DNA from: Epiperipatus broadwayi
Taxonomy: Eukaryota > Onychophora > Udeonychophora > Euonychophora > Peripatidae
Length of the DNA stretch: 64,000 bases
Direction: 5' to 3'
NCBI GenBank assembly: GCA_028023455.1
Contig: JAQFVV010006294.1
Coordinates: 1,116,001-1,180,000 of the forward strand
In this document: positions 33,760 to 45,712 of the stretch, piece by piece
Layout: every line of letters starts with the position of its first letter
Position numbering within the stretch: position 1 is the first letter of the stretch
The notes under the pieces: generated by a model
Database searches by the model: none
What the model was told of the DNA's origin: nothing
The model's input: the letters and a program-made list of their open reading frames with translations, nothing else
Translations under genes and position numbers: made by a program

Positions 33760-36700
33760 AAAAAAAAATATCTATAATAATATGGAGAGCTGAACATTAG
33801 AAGTTTTAATAGCACTGGTTATTATACTAACATTTTTTCAAAGTTAATATTTCACATTGATATTTATCTATTATGTCTTCTAGATTTTATTAATTTCATA
33901 TATAGAAACAATAAATAAAAATGGTTGGAAAGTTTTTATAATAATTAATTATTATTCCTTATATCAGATTTGTTAGTTTCCTGCCAGTTTATATGTCAAT
34001 ACTTGCAGATAAAAGATGAATTTAAAATGTTCAATAGAATTTGATGAAGTTTGAATAAAAAAATTAATCAGAATTAAATCAATGAAAATAGTAAGAGGAT
34101 AAAAATTCATGTTGATCCAAATTACAAAGATCATGCATATACAGTTGAATATTTATATTTTGAAACTATTGGTTAGTATTCATTTAGAATTTGGAAATTT
34201 AATATATTTTAAGTCACTCAAATACATCTGTAATTATAATAATAAAAAATAAATATTTAACAAGTAATCATGCATTTGCTACATTAAAAAAGATCATTAA
34301 GAAAAATTAAATACAATTAATTGAACAAAATTTATTAATAAATTAAAATTAATTTTATTATGTAATCATGATGAAATTTCGCATTCCAAATATAGTGAAA
34401 AATTTTATAATAATAATTGCTGTTTTTTCATATAATGTTCCATAGATATAACTGATATGAGACAGGGTATTAGATGATTCACTAATATTGTTTTTCTGCT
34501 ATTATTGTAAGGATAAAGACTTAGCATAAATTGTAAACTTTTTGATTTAATATTTTGTAGATTATATATTATAACACAACAAATGTACAATCACTTTTTC
34601 TTTTAAAATATATATGTTCTCCAATATCAACAAATTAAAAAAAAAAAAAATCCTCTTTTTTTCTTCAAAAACTATTTTCTTATATCAATACTGAATATAT
34701 ATATATATATTGTACATACATGTTTTCATTCCCACACACATATATATTCTTTAATTAAAAAAAAAAATTATTTTATATATAGATTTATGTGTGTGAGTAT
34801 TATTATACAGTTTATATAGATTAATAAGCAGTTGTAGAGAGTGAATGTAATAAGAAGCAATATTTAATATATTGATTTATTATTTTTTCATTAAATAATG
34901 TGTTAAATTATTTAGCTTTAGTTAAAATAAAACAGATTGAAAGAAGGTGTAAAAGAAAGCGATCAAGATTAGTAGATAAAATACACGTGTGAGTACATGT
35001 TTTAAACCCAAGACATTTTTACACTTGTCTTTATTGCAAGCATTTGTTGTTTTGTATTATCTAGATCTTAGATATCTGGAGAAAAGAAATGCTCTAACGG
35101 AATAAATGTAATTAATAATCTTCTTATTAATGACTTGAAGACCATCAGCTTGTGAAACTTTGATCTTTATCTCAAGATAACAGGATTTGCAGGTGGCCTT
35201 TTGGTCAGAAATTCAAAATATAAGAACGAGTGAAACAATATTTAGAGGTCAGATCACTTAACAATATGTAGTTTTGATGGCAGGAGTTTTTTAAAAGAGC
35301 CAGTTAACAATGTTTAGTTTTGGCAGTTGTTAAAGTTGTCTTAAAGTTACAAGAAATATGCAGTTGTTTGAAATTTTAAACCAAAATGATGAAGGCAATT
35401 AAAAGTTGGAGAAATGGAAAGCAATGAGTCAACAATATTGAGAAGAAGAGCCAGTCAGTTTTGTTTTTCGTTCGTTTGTTTCTTATGAACATAGAATGAA
35501 CTGTTTTATTATTTTCTTAAAAAAAATTCAGGAAATGAATATGTGAGTTTTTGTTGCTTTAATATCAGCATAAAAGATGTGTGCCTATATATAAGTAATT
35601 CACAGCAAGATTAATGTAAAGAAATGGAACAAAATTGAATTTCTTGGAGGAAGTTATTGAAAATTCTATAAAAATGGTATCAATATATTTTTGGGCTGTG
35701 TATAATACAATGAATTTGCCTTGCTAAATTCACTGTTTCTGTTACTTGAAATTCGACATAATGGGTTAGCCCACTGATCTATCTATGGACTCATATACCA
35801 GTCGATAGTAACCAAAAGAATGGTAGAGTTTAAAGCCAACCACATAAGCTATCTGAGGGGCTTCTTTTCTATCTCCTGGCCTATTAAAGGATCCTCACTT
35901 TTGAATGGAGGGAGAGGGGGAAGGAGAAAAAGAAAGATGTATCAAAGCCATGTAATCAAGTTCTATTAATCTATAAATCAAAATTTTTTTCCTAAAGTTT
36001 TCTTTACATTTATCTAAAGTGTCTACAGTGATTTTTTTTTGAGAATGATGAAACAAGCAAACTAACCAGTTCAGATAACTCGTTTTAAAATGGTAGGATC
36101 AAGTAAGCCAAACAGTTCACATTTATCTAAAAGTATTTGTAATAACTTTTTTTTAAAATAGTGGAAACAAGCAAGTCAAACAATTCATATTTATCTCAAA
36201 GTATCTGCAACAACTCATTTTAAATGGTAGAAACTAGTCAAACCAACCAGTTGAAGCTATAAGTTAGGCAAGCGGTCTGAAAATTCAAACCTGGGACATT
36301 CATGAGGTGAAAATAATCGGGTAACTTTGAACTTTAATTAACAAATCTTTTATTCTTACTTATTAAAAGTAAACTTTAATTTCTAAAGTCAAAGCATTTT
36401 ATTTTTTTTCTTTTGACAGAAAACATTAAGTTTGTTTATCGATTGTGTTATTCTCAACACTACCTCACGTTACACACACACAGTTTAAATTCATTAAACA
36501 GTTTTTTTAATTTTGATTTTTTTTATTTATTGTTATATAATGTAATACTAAAATGTTTTTTTTAATTGTTCTTTATTGATTGTGATAATTAAGCAACTTA
36601 TCCAGATATGATCTGTAATGTTTTTTTTTTATATTATTTATTTTTGCATATTAAATTGAATATCATTTATGTATTAATCCATAATATAGGGGTATACATT

Positions 36701-38600
36701 TTAAACATATATGTTGACATATATCAGGGTGTGTGTGTGTGTATAACTGCTTATACAGACCCGTGAAAAGAAAAGAATGAAAGTGAAAAAAAAAAACACA
36801 CACATTACATATGAAATTTATTTTTATGATATGTAATAAGTAAGGAAAGTCTTAAGAGTAAGCATTCAATGAAATTTTTTTATTTTTTTTTATATCATTT
36901 TAAGCCAGCTTATTTTAAAATATCAAAAATGACAAACTTGTATGTAAGTTTATTTAGTTAGGCGTATATAAATTTTTGTATTAATTCTATATTTAATTAA
37001 TATAATAATAATCAGTCAATTGTATAATTAGTAAATTTGATTAAAAAAAAAAAAAGGAAGAATAGTATTAATAAATATAATTATATCGTATTTGGTTTAC
37101 GAGTTATTATTAAAATATTGTTATATTTTTCTTGTCTTGATTCTATCGTTTTAAATGATCATCATCCCTCGTAAATGTTTGGTTCGCAAATATTAAGCAA
37201 GCGTGTAATATTGATTTACATTTAAGGATGTTTAAGGATTACGCTTGACATATAACCAAATTTATTAATGATTAGAGGTTAATAATAAAAAGCTAATATT
37301 ATGTTGTGCCCAAGAGTTATGATCACCATCATCATTGATTAAGTAATAATCATTAAATCCAATCTTTAAAAATAATGAATGGGTTTGGTAAATAAGGGTT
37401 TATAGAAAATTGAATATCATGTGGTGAGATTCGTGATAATCATTCATCATCACTGGTATTATTGAATCTTAGTTTTAACTATAAAAGTATTTTGAGTAAA
37501 TAACCATAAACGTATATAAATGCTAATGATTGTTATATTTAAATCCCAGTTTAACATAGGTCGATTTTAAGAAATGCCTATAGGTTTACAGAGATAAAAT
37601 TGTTGTGAGCTCATTATTAAGCTATGGCTGGTATCATCATCATTATATTATGATATTTAAGTAAAGTAGGCAACTAGCTTCACTATGCGTGTTTGGAAGC
37701 AATTAATGAGAGTATTTTGCATCAATATATACGTTAAACTGAGTTAGTAATGTCTATAAGAGTCTTGGATATATAAATTTTGTGATATTGCGATCTTATA
37801 ATTTTATTGACATGGATAAAATATAAGATGTCATTTTTTTTTTGTTCATTAGTCATCCAAGTCATGTGTAATAAAAAATGTACCAAATGAGTTTGAACTC
37901 AGTACCCTATGGACAGATAATATTTATCTAGATTTAAAAGAATCTAGTGGCGCTCGTAAAAAAAAACACATGTACTTAGCTAAGCTAAGTAAAAGTGATC
38001 AAATCCCTTTTCAACTTATTAACTTTCTTTGATATTTTTTTTTATAAGTTGTTATAAATAACGCCAGTGTGTGCATGTGACCATGAATGGTCTTATATAT
38101 ATGAAAAGAGAAATGGGAAAGATTCTTTGTTAAAAGAACCTATTATTGGAGATAAGCATAATGCACTCCCTGGATTTCACAATAATTTTATTCAGTTGCT
38201 ATATCTAATACTTGTTTATCTGATAATAATGGCTAGTATATTTTGTTGGTTCAAATGACTTCCCAATATCAGAATATTTAAAATTTTAAATGATGACAGT
38301 GATTAATTTTCATTTTTTATTTTGTACGTTGAGAAATGGGATCATTTATTTATCTCATTATTAACGTGATGAAATTAATGTTTGTGATAGTTGCAAACGG
38401 GCTATGGTGTTATACTTAATTAGTTACAAATGGACACCCAACTAAAGCATGATATATATATGTGTTTTTATTCATATGTTAGCGTCATCCTTATTTAGTT
38501 ACAAATTGTATATCAGCTAACACAATAAATCATTTCACATTTAATTTTATTCGGTTACAAATGATGAACCGCTGGAGCATACCCTGTTTAATTATAAATT
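33760..38600. other. VDAC intron 1, mostly unassigned
   Basis: AT-rich intronic sequence without coding motifs. It includes the tandem repeat at 35990-36255, a (GT)n run at 36728-36741 and ATC/ATT-rich stretches near 37320-37660. A TTAGTTACAAATG-like phrase recurs loosely at 38418, 38499, 38554 and 38588. Confidence 0.5.
35990..36255. repeat. Degenerate tandem repeat, about 75-80 bp unit
   Basis: The phrase ATTTATCT.AAAGTATCTGC followed by AACTCATTTTAAA.TGGTAG and AAACAAGCAA.CCAA.CAGTT recurs at about 36007, 36120 and 36190 with a partial copy before. Three to four units, clearly diverged. Confidence 0.7.
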
Positions 38601-38608
38601 ATAGTGAC

Positions 38609-39310
38609 TATCATTTTCAAGGATCTGCAACAACACGAAATACATATTTATAAATAAAACTTCAATTACATACCTTCATCTTACATTAACATAAGTAGTA
38701 ACAAACATATTAATCATACATAATTATATTTTACTTACATCTCTCTCCCACTACTATTTATTATTACACTTCCTGTTACATTATTTAATTACAAATCTTA
38801 AAATCATCCAAGAAACTTTTTATACAAATTTAAAACCAACCCTAACTTCAAATGACTTCCCCCTTTTTAAATCTTATCTAAAAACCCATCTTACTCCTAA
38901 AATAAAGCTTTAAATGCATATAAAACAAATATAAACATCTTTTATTAATAAAAGCTGTTTATATTTGTTTTATATGGATTTAAAGCTATAGATTAGGATT
39001 GTAGTTTCAAGATAAGATTTAAAAAGGGTAAGTCATTTGAAATTAGGGTTGGTTTTAAATTTGTATAAGAAGTTTCTTGGATGACTTTAAGATTTGTAAT
39101 TAAATAATGTAACAGGAAGTGTAATAATAAATAGTAGTGGAAGAGAGGTGTAAGTAAAATAAAATTATGTATGATTAATATGTTTGTTGCTGTTTATGTT
39201 AATGTAAGATGAAGGTATTTATGTAATTGAGGTTTTATTTATATGTATTTCGTGTTGTTGTTGCAGATCCTTGAAAATGACTGTAAGAAGATAAAACAGT
39301 TGAAACGGAG
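38609..39310. mobile_element. 700-bp palindrome, Penelope-type 3' end, second family
   Basis: Arms of about 330 bases pair almost throughout: CATTTTCAAGGATCTGCAAC (38612) with GTTGCAGATCCTTGAAAATG (39260-39279), and inward to ATATAAAACAAATATAAACA (38918) with TGTTTATATTTGTTTTATAT (38955-38974). The outer end carries TTGAAAA plus a hairpin plus GAAA at 39270-39306, the same layout as in the 41524-42843 palindrome, whose arms encode a Penelope C-terminus. No coding is recognised in this one. It is read as two inverted 3' fragments of a Penelope-like element. Confidence 0.75.
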
Positions 39311-40079
39311 CTTGTATTATATAAATATATATATATGTTCACTATTGATATTTAATAATTTAACTTTTTCCTAATTAAAAACAACACATACTCTTTTGAG
39401 TACATGTTTTCATTACATTAATTCTAAATACTTGGACAGTTGTTTACAAGATAATGAAAATAGTAAAGTAAGGTTAGAAGTCAAAAGTTGGACTTACACA
39501 ATATTTGTCAAATGTTTAATTTCTGTCATTATCTTTATATGGGGAAGAGATAATAATAAAGATTGGAAGCTTTAGAAAAAAAAAAAATGTAGAATTAAAA
39601 AACAATGGATGAAAAGATTGGTGGCTGTAAATAATATCAATTAATCTAACAAAGGTATCTTATGAAAATATTTGTACAAATTTATTAAATTGTGAAGCCC
39701 ATTATTTATTTCAAAAAACTCACACAAGATATTACAAATATTTTGTTTATTCTTTGAGTTTATAAAAAATAATATTTTAATTTGCGAAGCGCTGATTGGC
39801 TGTCAGTTATGTATTGTAATGAGCGCTAGAGATTTGCAGTATCTTGATTTATTTCAGTTTATAAGAAATGTATGACAGACTTGTTGCCCTAACTATTTGA
39901 TTGTATCACATTCTTTAAAGTGGAATATTATTTTTTCTTTCCTATCCCAAAATGAAGAAAGAAGATCAAGGATGATTCAATTTTTTAGTAATGTTTTCCT
40001 TCCAATAAAATGAGAACTATACATATTTAATCCCTTGGCAATTACTGACTAAATATCTTTAATCCCAAAATTTTTTAAA
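39311..40079. other. VDAC intron 1, unassigned
   Basis: AT-rich sequence with no motif or terminal repeat that I can support. Confidence 0.5.
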
Positions 40080-40925
40080 ATTAGAATTGGTGATATTAAA
40101 CAATAATTTAATTTATAGCCAGTTCAGCCTTTAACGAGCACTGTTTTGCAGTTTTACAAAGGTAAATTGAAGTAATAGAGCAATAATTATTTATAGTAAT
40201 CAAATAGGGATCAAGATAAGATAAAAATTTGATGAAATAGATTAAAAACGAAACTAAGATCATCTTGAATTCTGGATTTACAAATGCTGATGATTGTACT
40301 ATTTTTGTTAATTCAAAAGATTATTAATAGAATGTTATTAATGAAACATACAAAGAATGGTTTATTAATTAATTTTTAAAAAAATTCAAATTTTTTATAA
40401 ACTAGTGACTGAAGAAAAATCCTCAACAACTTTTATCAAATCAGTTTAATTACTTTGGCAGTTTTATAAATAGAATAATGGACTTTGATGTTGAGGTTCA
40501 ACACAGCTTCCAATGTGATGCTGCTGCTTTTAAGAAGTTAAGAGTATTTCATTACAAGGAAATAACTACTGCAACTAAGTTATCCGAATATAGAGCTGTT
40601 TATTTTACCTATATTTTTGCAAGTGAAGCTTGGACATCCTATCAGCATAATATAAAGGCATTAGAAAAGTTAAGTTTCATTTAAGGATAGATTGAACATG
40701 TAAAATAAATGAACAATGAAAGACTTCCTAAAATCATTTTTTATGGTGAACTTGAATAAGGTTTTTATGAGATAGATTCCATCTATGATTTAATGATTAT
40801 CTCAAAGATATTCTAAAGAAGTGCAATGTCAGTTGTTTCAAATGGGAAGATATAGCAAAGAATATAATACATTGGAGAGCTACAGTTATATTAGAAAGAA
40901 GTTTTTTGCTAAAGAAATTAAGACA
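40080..40925 (+). pseudogene. LINE reverse transcriptase C-terminal fragment
   Basis: Around 40285-40300 the plus strand reads ADDCTIFVNS, the polymerase YADD active-site block. Then come FNYFGSFINRIMDFDVEVQH and AAAFKKLRVFHYKEITTATK (40440-40590), LSEYRAVYFT and SEAWTSYQHNIKALEKL, matching the LINE segment YLGS....D...E...R...A..AF..L......STKL.VYRAV....LYGSE.W....+HIK.LE. Farther on are RLPKIIFYGELE and FKWEDIAKNIIHWRAT in a shifted frame. It is more degraded than the RTE copies and its wording differs, so it is another LINE family. Both ends are unclear. Confidence 0.8.
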
Positions 40926-41523
40926 GCATTGTAAAATAGCAAGTAAATAGAAAAATGGACAAGTATGTTCTATATGGAGATGTATTTATGGCTCCCAGAT
41001 TGTTTTACATAGTCATCGCAAACTCATTTCTAGAGTAGTTTTTCTTTAAGTTAGAATGACAATACTTGTTTATGAATGGTGATTTATTATTATTCATAAT
41101 ATTAGAAAATACTGTAATAGGAAACAAATGTTTTAAGCACCCATAAAAACTCCTAAATATTTCTTCAGTTATTTAAAATACTTTTCAACGACTTAACAAT
41201 ATAAAATTTGTTTTGCTTATCTAAATGAATCTTGAATTAAATGAGAAACAGAATGATAAAACGAAAATAAAAAATATCTATGTACATTTTTTTTTTCACA
41301 TTAAAAAAAAAAAAAAAAAATTAATTATATTTTGTAATAGAAGCATTAACATCAGAAAATGCTACATTTCCAGGTTTTATAATGTAAATCTATCCCAGGT
41401 CTAATTGAATGTTTTAATTCTGTTGTGAATTATTACTTATTTATTTTTTCTATTATGTGCTCAAAAAATTGAGGAAAAAATTCTTTTTCTTCAATTAAAT
41501 AATAAAATTAATATAATTTTTTT

Positions 41524-42843
41524 TTAATTTTATAATTAAAACACTTCCTTTCTTTTCAAAAACTTTATTTGATGTATATATATATATCCAATTGTTCCAA
41601 TGTTTCGACTATTTTTACTCTATAGTCATTTTCAAGGATCTAGAAAAACATATTACATTATAACAACCTTCACATAATAAAACCAAAAAGACCAAAAAAA
41701 CCAAAATAATATTAAAAACACACAAAAAAATATATAAACCCCATAAAAATTAAAAATAAATAAAATACATTAAAATCAATTAAATTAAAACACAAAATAT
41801 ACACCACACTTACTTGACTAACCTTCTCAAAATTTTTTCCCTTTTTACATTTTCTTTTATCCAAAAAAACAATTGTTACAATAAAAAACTTAGTTCCGTT
41901 TTCTTTCTTATATACTTCAAAAATGAATTTATTTCCAAAAATAATTCTTTATCCATTACTTATCCAATTCTATTTAAAACAGGGTTATATCTTTTTATAT
42001 ATAAACTCTCTTTTACCATTCTTTCTTCATATAATCTAACCCCCTCCAACATTTTAATCTTAAAATCTGTATGTCCAACTTCCTTACTATGTATATTTAC
42101 ATTAGAATTCCTATCTCTCAAATGCTGTTTCAATCTTAAAACAAGATTGAAACAGCATTTGTGATAGGAATTCTAATGTAAATATACATGAAGTTGGACA
42201 TACAGATTTTAAAGATTAAAAAACAAGATTGAAACAGCATTTGAGATAGGAATTCTAATGTAAATATACATAGTAAGGAAGTTGGACATACAGATTTTAA
42301 GATTAAAATGTTGCAGGGGGTTAGATTATATAAAGAAAGAATGGTAAAAGAGAGTTTATATATAAAAAGATATAAACCTGTTTTAAACAGAATTGGATAA
42401 GTAATGGATAAAGAATTATTTTTGGAAATAAATTCATTTTTGAAGTATATAAGAAAGAAAAAGGAACTAAGTTTTTTATTGTAACAATTGGATTTTTGGA
42501 TAAAAAAAAAAAATGTAAAAAGGGAAAGTTTTTCGAGAAGAGAGTCAAGTGTGTTGAATATTTTGCGTTTTAATTTAATTGATTTTGATGTATTTTATTT
42601 ATTTTTAATTTTTATGGGGTTTATATATATATATATTTTGTGTGTTTTTAATATTGTTTTTTTTTTTTTTTTTGGACTTTTTGGTTTTATTATGTGAAGG
42701 TTGTTATAATGTAATATGTTTTTTCTAGATCCTTGAAAATGACTATAGAGTAAAAATAGTCGAAACGTTGGAACAAGTGGATATATATATATATGCATCA
42801 AATAAAGTTTTTGAAAAGAAAAGAAGTGTTTTAATTATAAAAT
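41524..42843. mobile_element. 1.3 kb palindrome of Penelope-like 3' ends
   Basis: The left arm (41524-42139) and right arm (42142-42843) are inverted copies, from TTATAATTAAAACACTTC at the outside to AAATGCTGTTTCAATCTT at the centre. The right arm has an extra tandem copy of about 85 bases near the centre (42140-42225 and 42226-42310). Read outward, each arm encodes VGHTDFKIKML, VRLYKERMVKESLYIKRYKP and VLNRIG, which fits the C-terminal end of Penelope GIY-YIG proteins (GH.FDF...KIL......R...E...I.......N). Both arms end with the TTGAAAA-hairpin-GAAA motif and AATAAAGTTTTTGAAAAG. Confidence 0.82.
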
Positions 42844-43375
42844 TATATGGCTATATGTAATGTATATTTTCAAAAGAAAAAAAGGATTGAGTCGTGATTA
42901 GAAACAGAAGTAAATTTTTTTTAAATAAAAAATTCTAATATTTTACATTTCTTAAGCTTTTAAATTTAGATTGTATATATATATTGTAACCAGACCCCTC
43001 TACACATACAACCCTTTTATTACTTCAGTTGTATTTATTTCCTAATGAGCATGTTGCTGGAAGGAACTATCAATTGGCATTACCCAATGCAGATGTTAAC
43101 CCTCCCCCCCCACAACAATATTTCCTGCTCATCAGAGGATGTAGCACCATAGAGGCCGGAAGCACCTAGACATTTATGTTTGTTTCCCAAACAGCGCCAC
43201 TAGAGTTCCATCTCACTACAACCTTACTTACCTAGGTCTAGTTATGCCAGACGTAGTTCAGAAGGCATGAGATTCTTGTGAATCAGTGCAATGAATAACG
43301 AGTGATGCAATAAACAAAATAGAATTGAACAACTGGAACCAGAATTAATTTTAAGTAACAATTAATATTTCCTAT
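42844..43375. other. VDAC intron 1, unassigned, with poly-C run
   Basis: Contains a C-run at 43103-43111 and a less AT-rich stretch at 42990-43260. I could not assign it to a family. It may be part of one element with the tandem repeats that follow. Confidence 0.4.
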
Positions 43376-43377
43376 AA

Positions 43378-43622
43378 TGAGAAGAAGAACAAAAGAATGC
43401 ATTTCAAATAGATTGTCCAAGCAAAACTCATTTTTCAGTTCAAGTGATGAGAAGATTACAGATGCATTTCCAACAGATTGTCCAAGCAAAACTCATTTTT
43501 CAGTTTAAGTGATGAGAAGATTACAGATGCATTTCCAATAGATTGACCAAGCAAAACTCATTTTTCAGTTCAAGTGATGAGAAGATTACAGATGCATTTC
43601 CAATAGATTGTCCAAGCAAAAA
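43378..43622. repeat. Tandem repeat, 65-66 bp unit, about 3.7 copies
   Basis: GATGAGAAGATTACAGATGC followed by ATTTCCAA.AGATTGTCCA and AGCAAAACTCATTTTTCAGT recurs from 43445, 43511 and 43576, with a diverged copy before 43445. The copies are nearly identical, so the array is young. Confidence 0.9.
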
Positions 43623-43627
43623 TTCTT

Positions 43628-43968
43628 GAACATTTATTCCGGGGTTTTTGGAAGTACTTTAAGCAGTACGCATATATAATTTATACGCACATACTTATTG
43701 ACTAGTAATTTAAGTCCGGAGAATCACTGAAAATAGATATACGTACGATATTACTAAGTAAATGTTTTAACCATTTATTCCAGGGTTTTTGGAAGTATTT
43801 TAAGCAGTACACATATATCATTTATACGCACATATTTATTGACTAATAATTTTAAGTCCATAGAATCATTGAAAATAGATATACGTACGATATTACTAAG
43901 CAAATATTTTAACTATTTATTCCAGGGTTTTGGAAGTATTTAAAGCAGTACACATATATAATTTATAA
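43628..43968. repeat. Tandem repeat, about 145 bp unit, about 2.4 copies
   Basis: CATTTATTCC.GGGTTTTTGG, AAGTA.TTTAAGCAGTAC and ATAGATATACGTACGATATT mark the units at about 43631, 43772 and 43914. It directly follows the 65-bp array. Confidence 0.9.
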
Positions 43969-45390
43969 AATAATTAGCATTTAACTAATGAAATATACAC
44001 GAATGTTTTCATTAAATAACACGTTTTTCGTTTCTTGTGTTTTCAATTAAGGGAAAGCAAAAAAAAAAAATATCGTCAACTTTTGACTAAGTTAATATCT
44101 TTTGCAAAGAAAAATTTTTTGTTTTCTTATAGATACATATACGTATCGAATATTTATGAAATTGTTACCTTATCTTATCCATTTCTTCCTTCACTTCAAG
44201 TAGCAAGTTAATGCCTTCACAAAACAAAAAAGGGCGTTGTATTTAAGCTGAACGGCATTGGTATTTTTCATGATGTTAACACAGGCAAGAATGGAGGTTC
44301 ACGGTGCAGAGGAAAAGAGAAAGCCTAGGGATTATTTTTTCATGGTTATGATTTCCATACTAATTCTTTCCTTTTTCATCATTAATGGTGATTGTAAATA
44401 TTATCTTCTAATGTTACGACGCTCAGCTTTTAGTTAAATAGTGAAATAACCGATAAAAAACTGAATTTTTCACTATTCACTTTTCTTACGACTGACTGAA
44501 CGAAAAAGAACGAACGTTCTTAACTCCCACTCCACTATTTTGCACTCATCTCCGGATTGATTAGACAGCTCAGCCCTCTATATTTTATTTGTTGCAGCTT
44601 TCATTTAAACCAGTGCGCATGTTTTTTTAAAGTAGGAAAGTAAAGTAGTTTTTTTTAAAAATACATGCATATGTGAAACAAGCATGCTTGTTTCAATATA
44701 TTTTAGCAAGATTAATTCTATATTATTTAATATATATGTTACTGTCAAAAGTGCGAAAACCAGACTTATATACAATTTCTAGGCATTGCATACAATGCCA
44801 AAAATGGGAGGTTCAAATATAAAATGCTTAGACTTTCACACATTTCCCAGGCATTCTATAAAATGCCAAAAGGAAAACCAGCAAAGTGTAACATACTCTC
44901 AGCAATAACATTTAATGTTACAAAGCAAGTTATGCAAATTTTCAACTATGCTTGCCAAGGAAACTAGCAGTGCACAGACATGCATAAACGGTCACTGAAA
45001 CATCCATACTGCCTCTGGACATAAAGATAATGGAAGTGAGAATATAGAAGAGTATGGCATTAATGTGTTAGAATGCCTTGCTTCAATATTGACAGTAAAA
45101 TTCAATCTGAACTGAATCTGAAAATAGAGACAAAAAAAAATTACTTCCTCCACTATTGGGGCCTACTGTGCGAGTTCCTATGGGATGACTCATGCAATCT
45201 GCTGGTGGTAGTTACGAGTGACAGATGATGGTTCCCTCCATCCCCAACTAGGAACTGCTGAAGGAATTTTAAACAATTCTATGCCAGACCACAACTCACT
45301 TTATGTTCCAAGGATTTACTGAGAGTTGGAAATGTTCTTGACAAAAAAAAAAAAATCTGTCTAGTCAGGTGCTTCATGAGATGTATTTGC
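43969..45390. other. VDAC intron 1, unassigned
   Basis: No coding motif. The phrase AGGCATT.TATAAAATGCC and its relatives recur near 44780, 44850 and 45770, hinting at a dispersed short repeat. Confidence 0.4.
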
Positions 45391-45391
45391 A

Positions 45392-45712
45392 GGTCCAAGT
45401 GCCAAAATTTAAAATTCTTTTGTATGAAAAGGGCAGTTAAGTGCAATTCAAAATGCCATTCTAGTCTACCTTGTAGCCACAAAATTCTGCACCAATATTT
45501 TTCTCTTTATGTAGAAGAATCTTTTATTTTATATTTGTTACATTATTTGCAGGACAAGTGCCAAAATTTTAAGTTATTTTGTAGGAAAAGGGCAGTTAAG
45601 TGCAATTCAAAATGCCATTCCAGACTATCTTGTAGCAACAAATAATTTTGCACCAAACTTTTTTTTTCTTTCTGTAGAAAAATCGTGTATTTTATATTTG
45701 TTACATTTTCAC
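45392..45712. repeat. Tandem duplication, about 160 bp
   Basis: Both copies read AAGTGCCAAAATTT, AAAGGGCAGTTAAGTGCAAT, TCAAAATGCCATTC and TTTTATATTTGTTACATT; they start at about 45395 and 45556. Confidence 0.88.

Noticed and set aside
37885-37915. GAGTTTGAACTCAGTACC resembling a SINE internal promoter
   Set aside because: It is mainly a short palindrome. There is no second promoter box, tail or target duplication.
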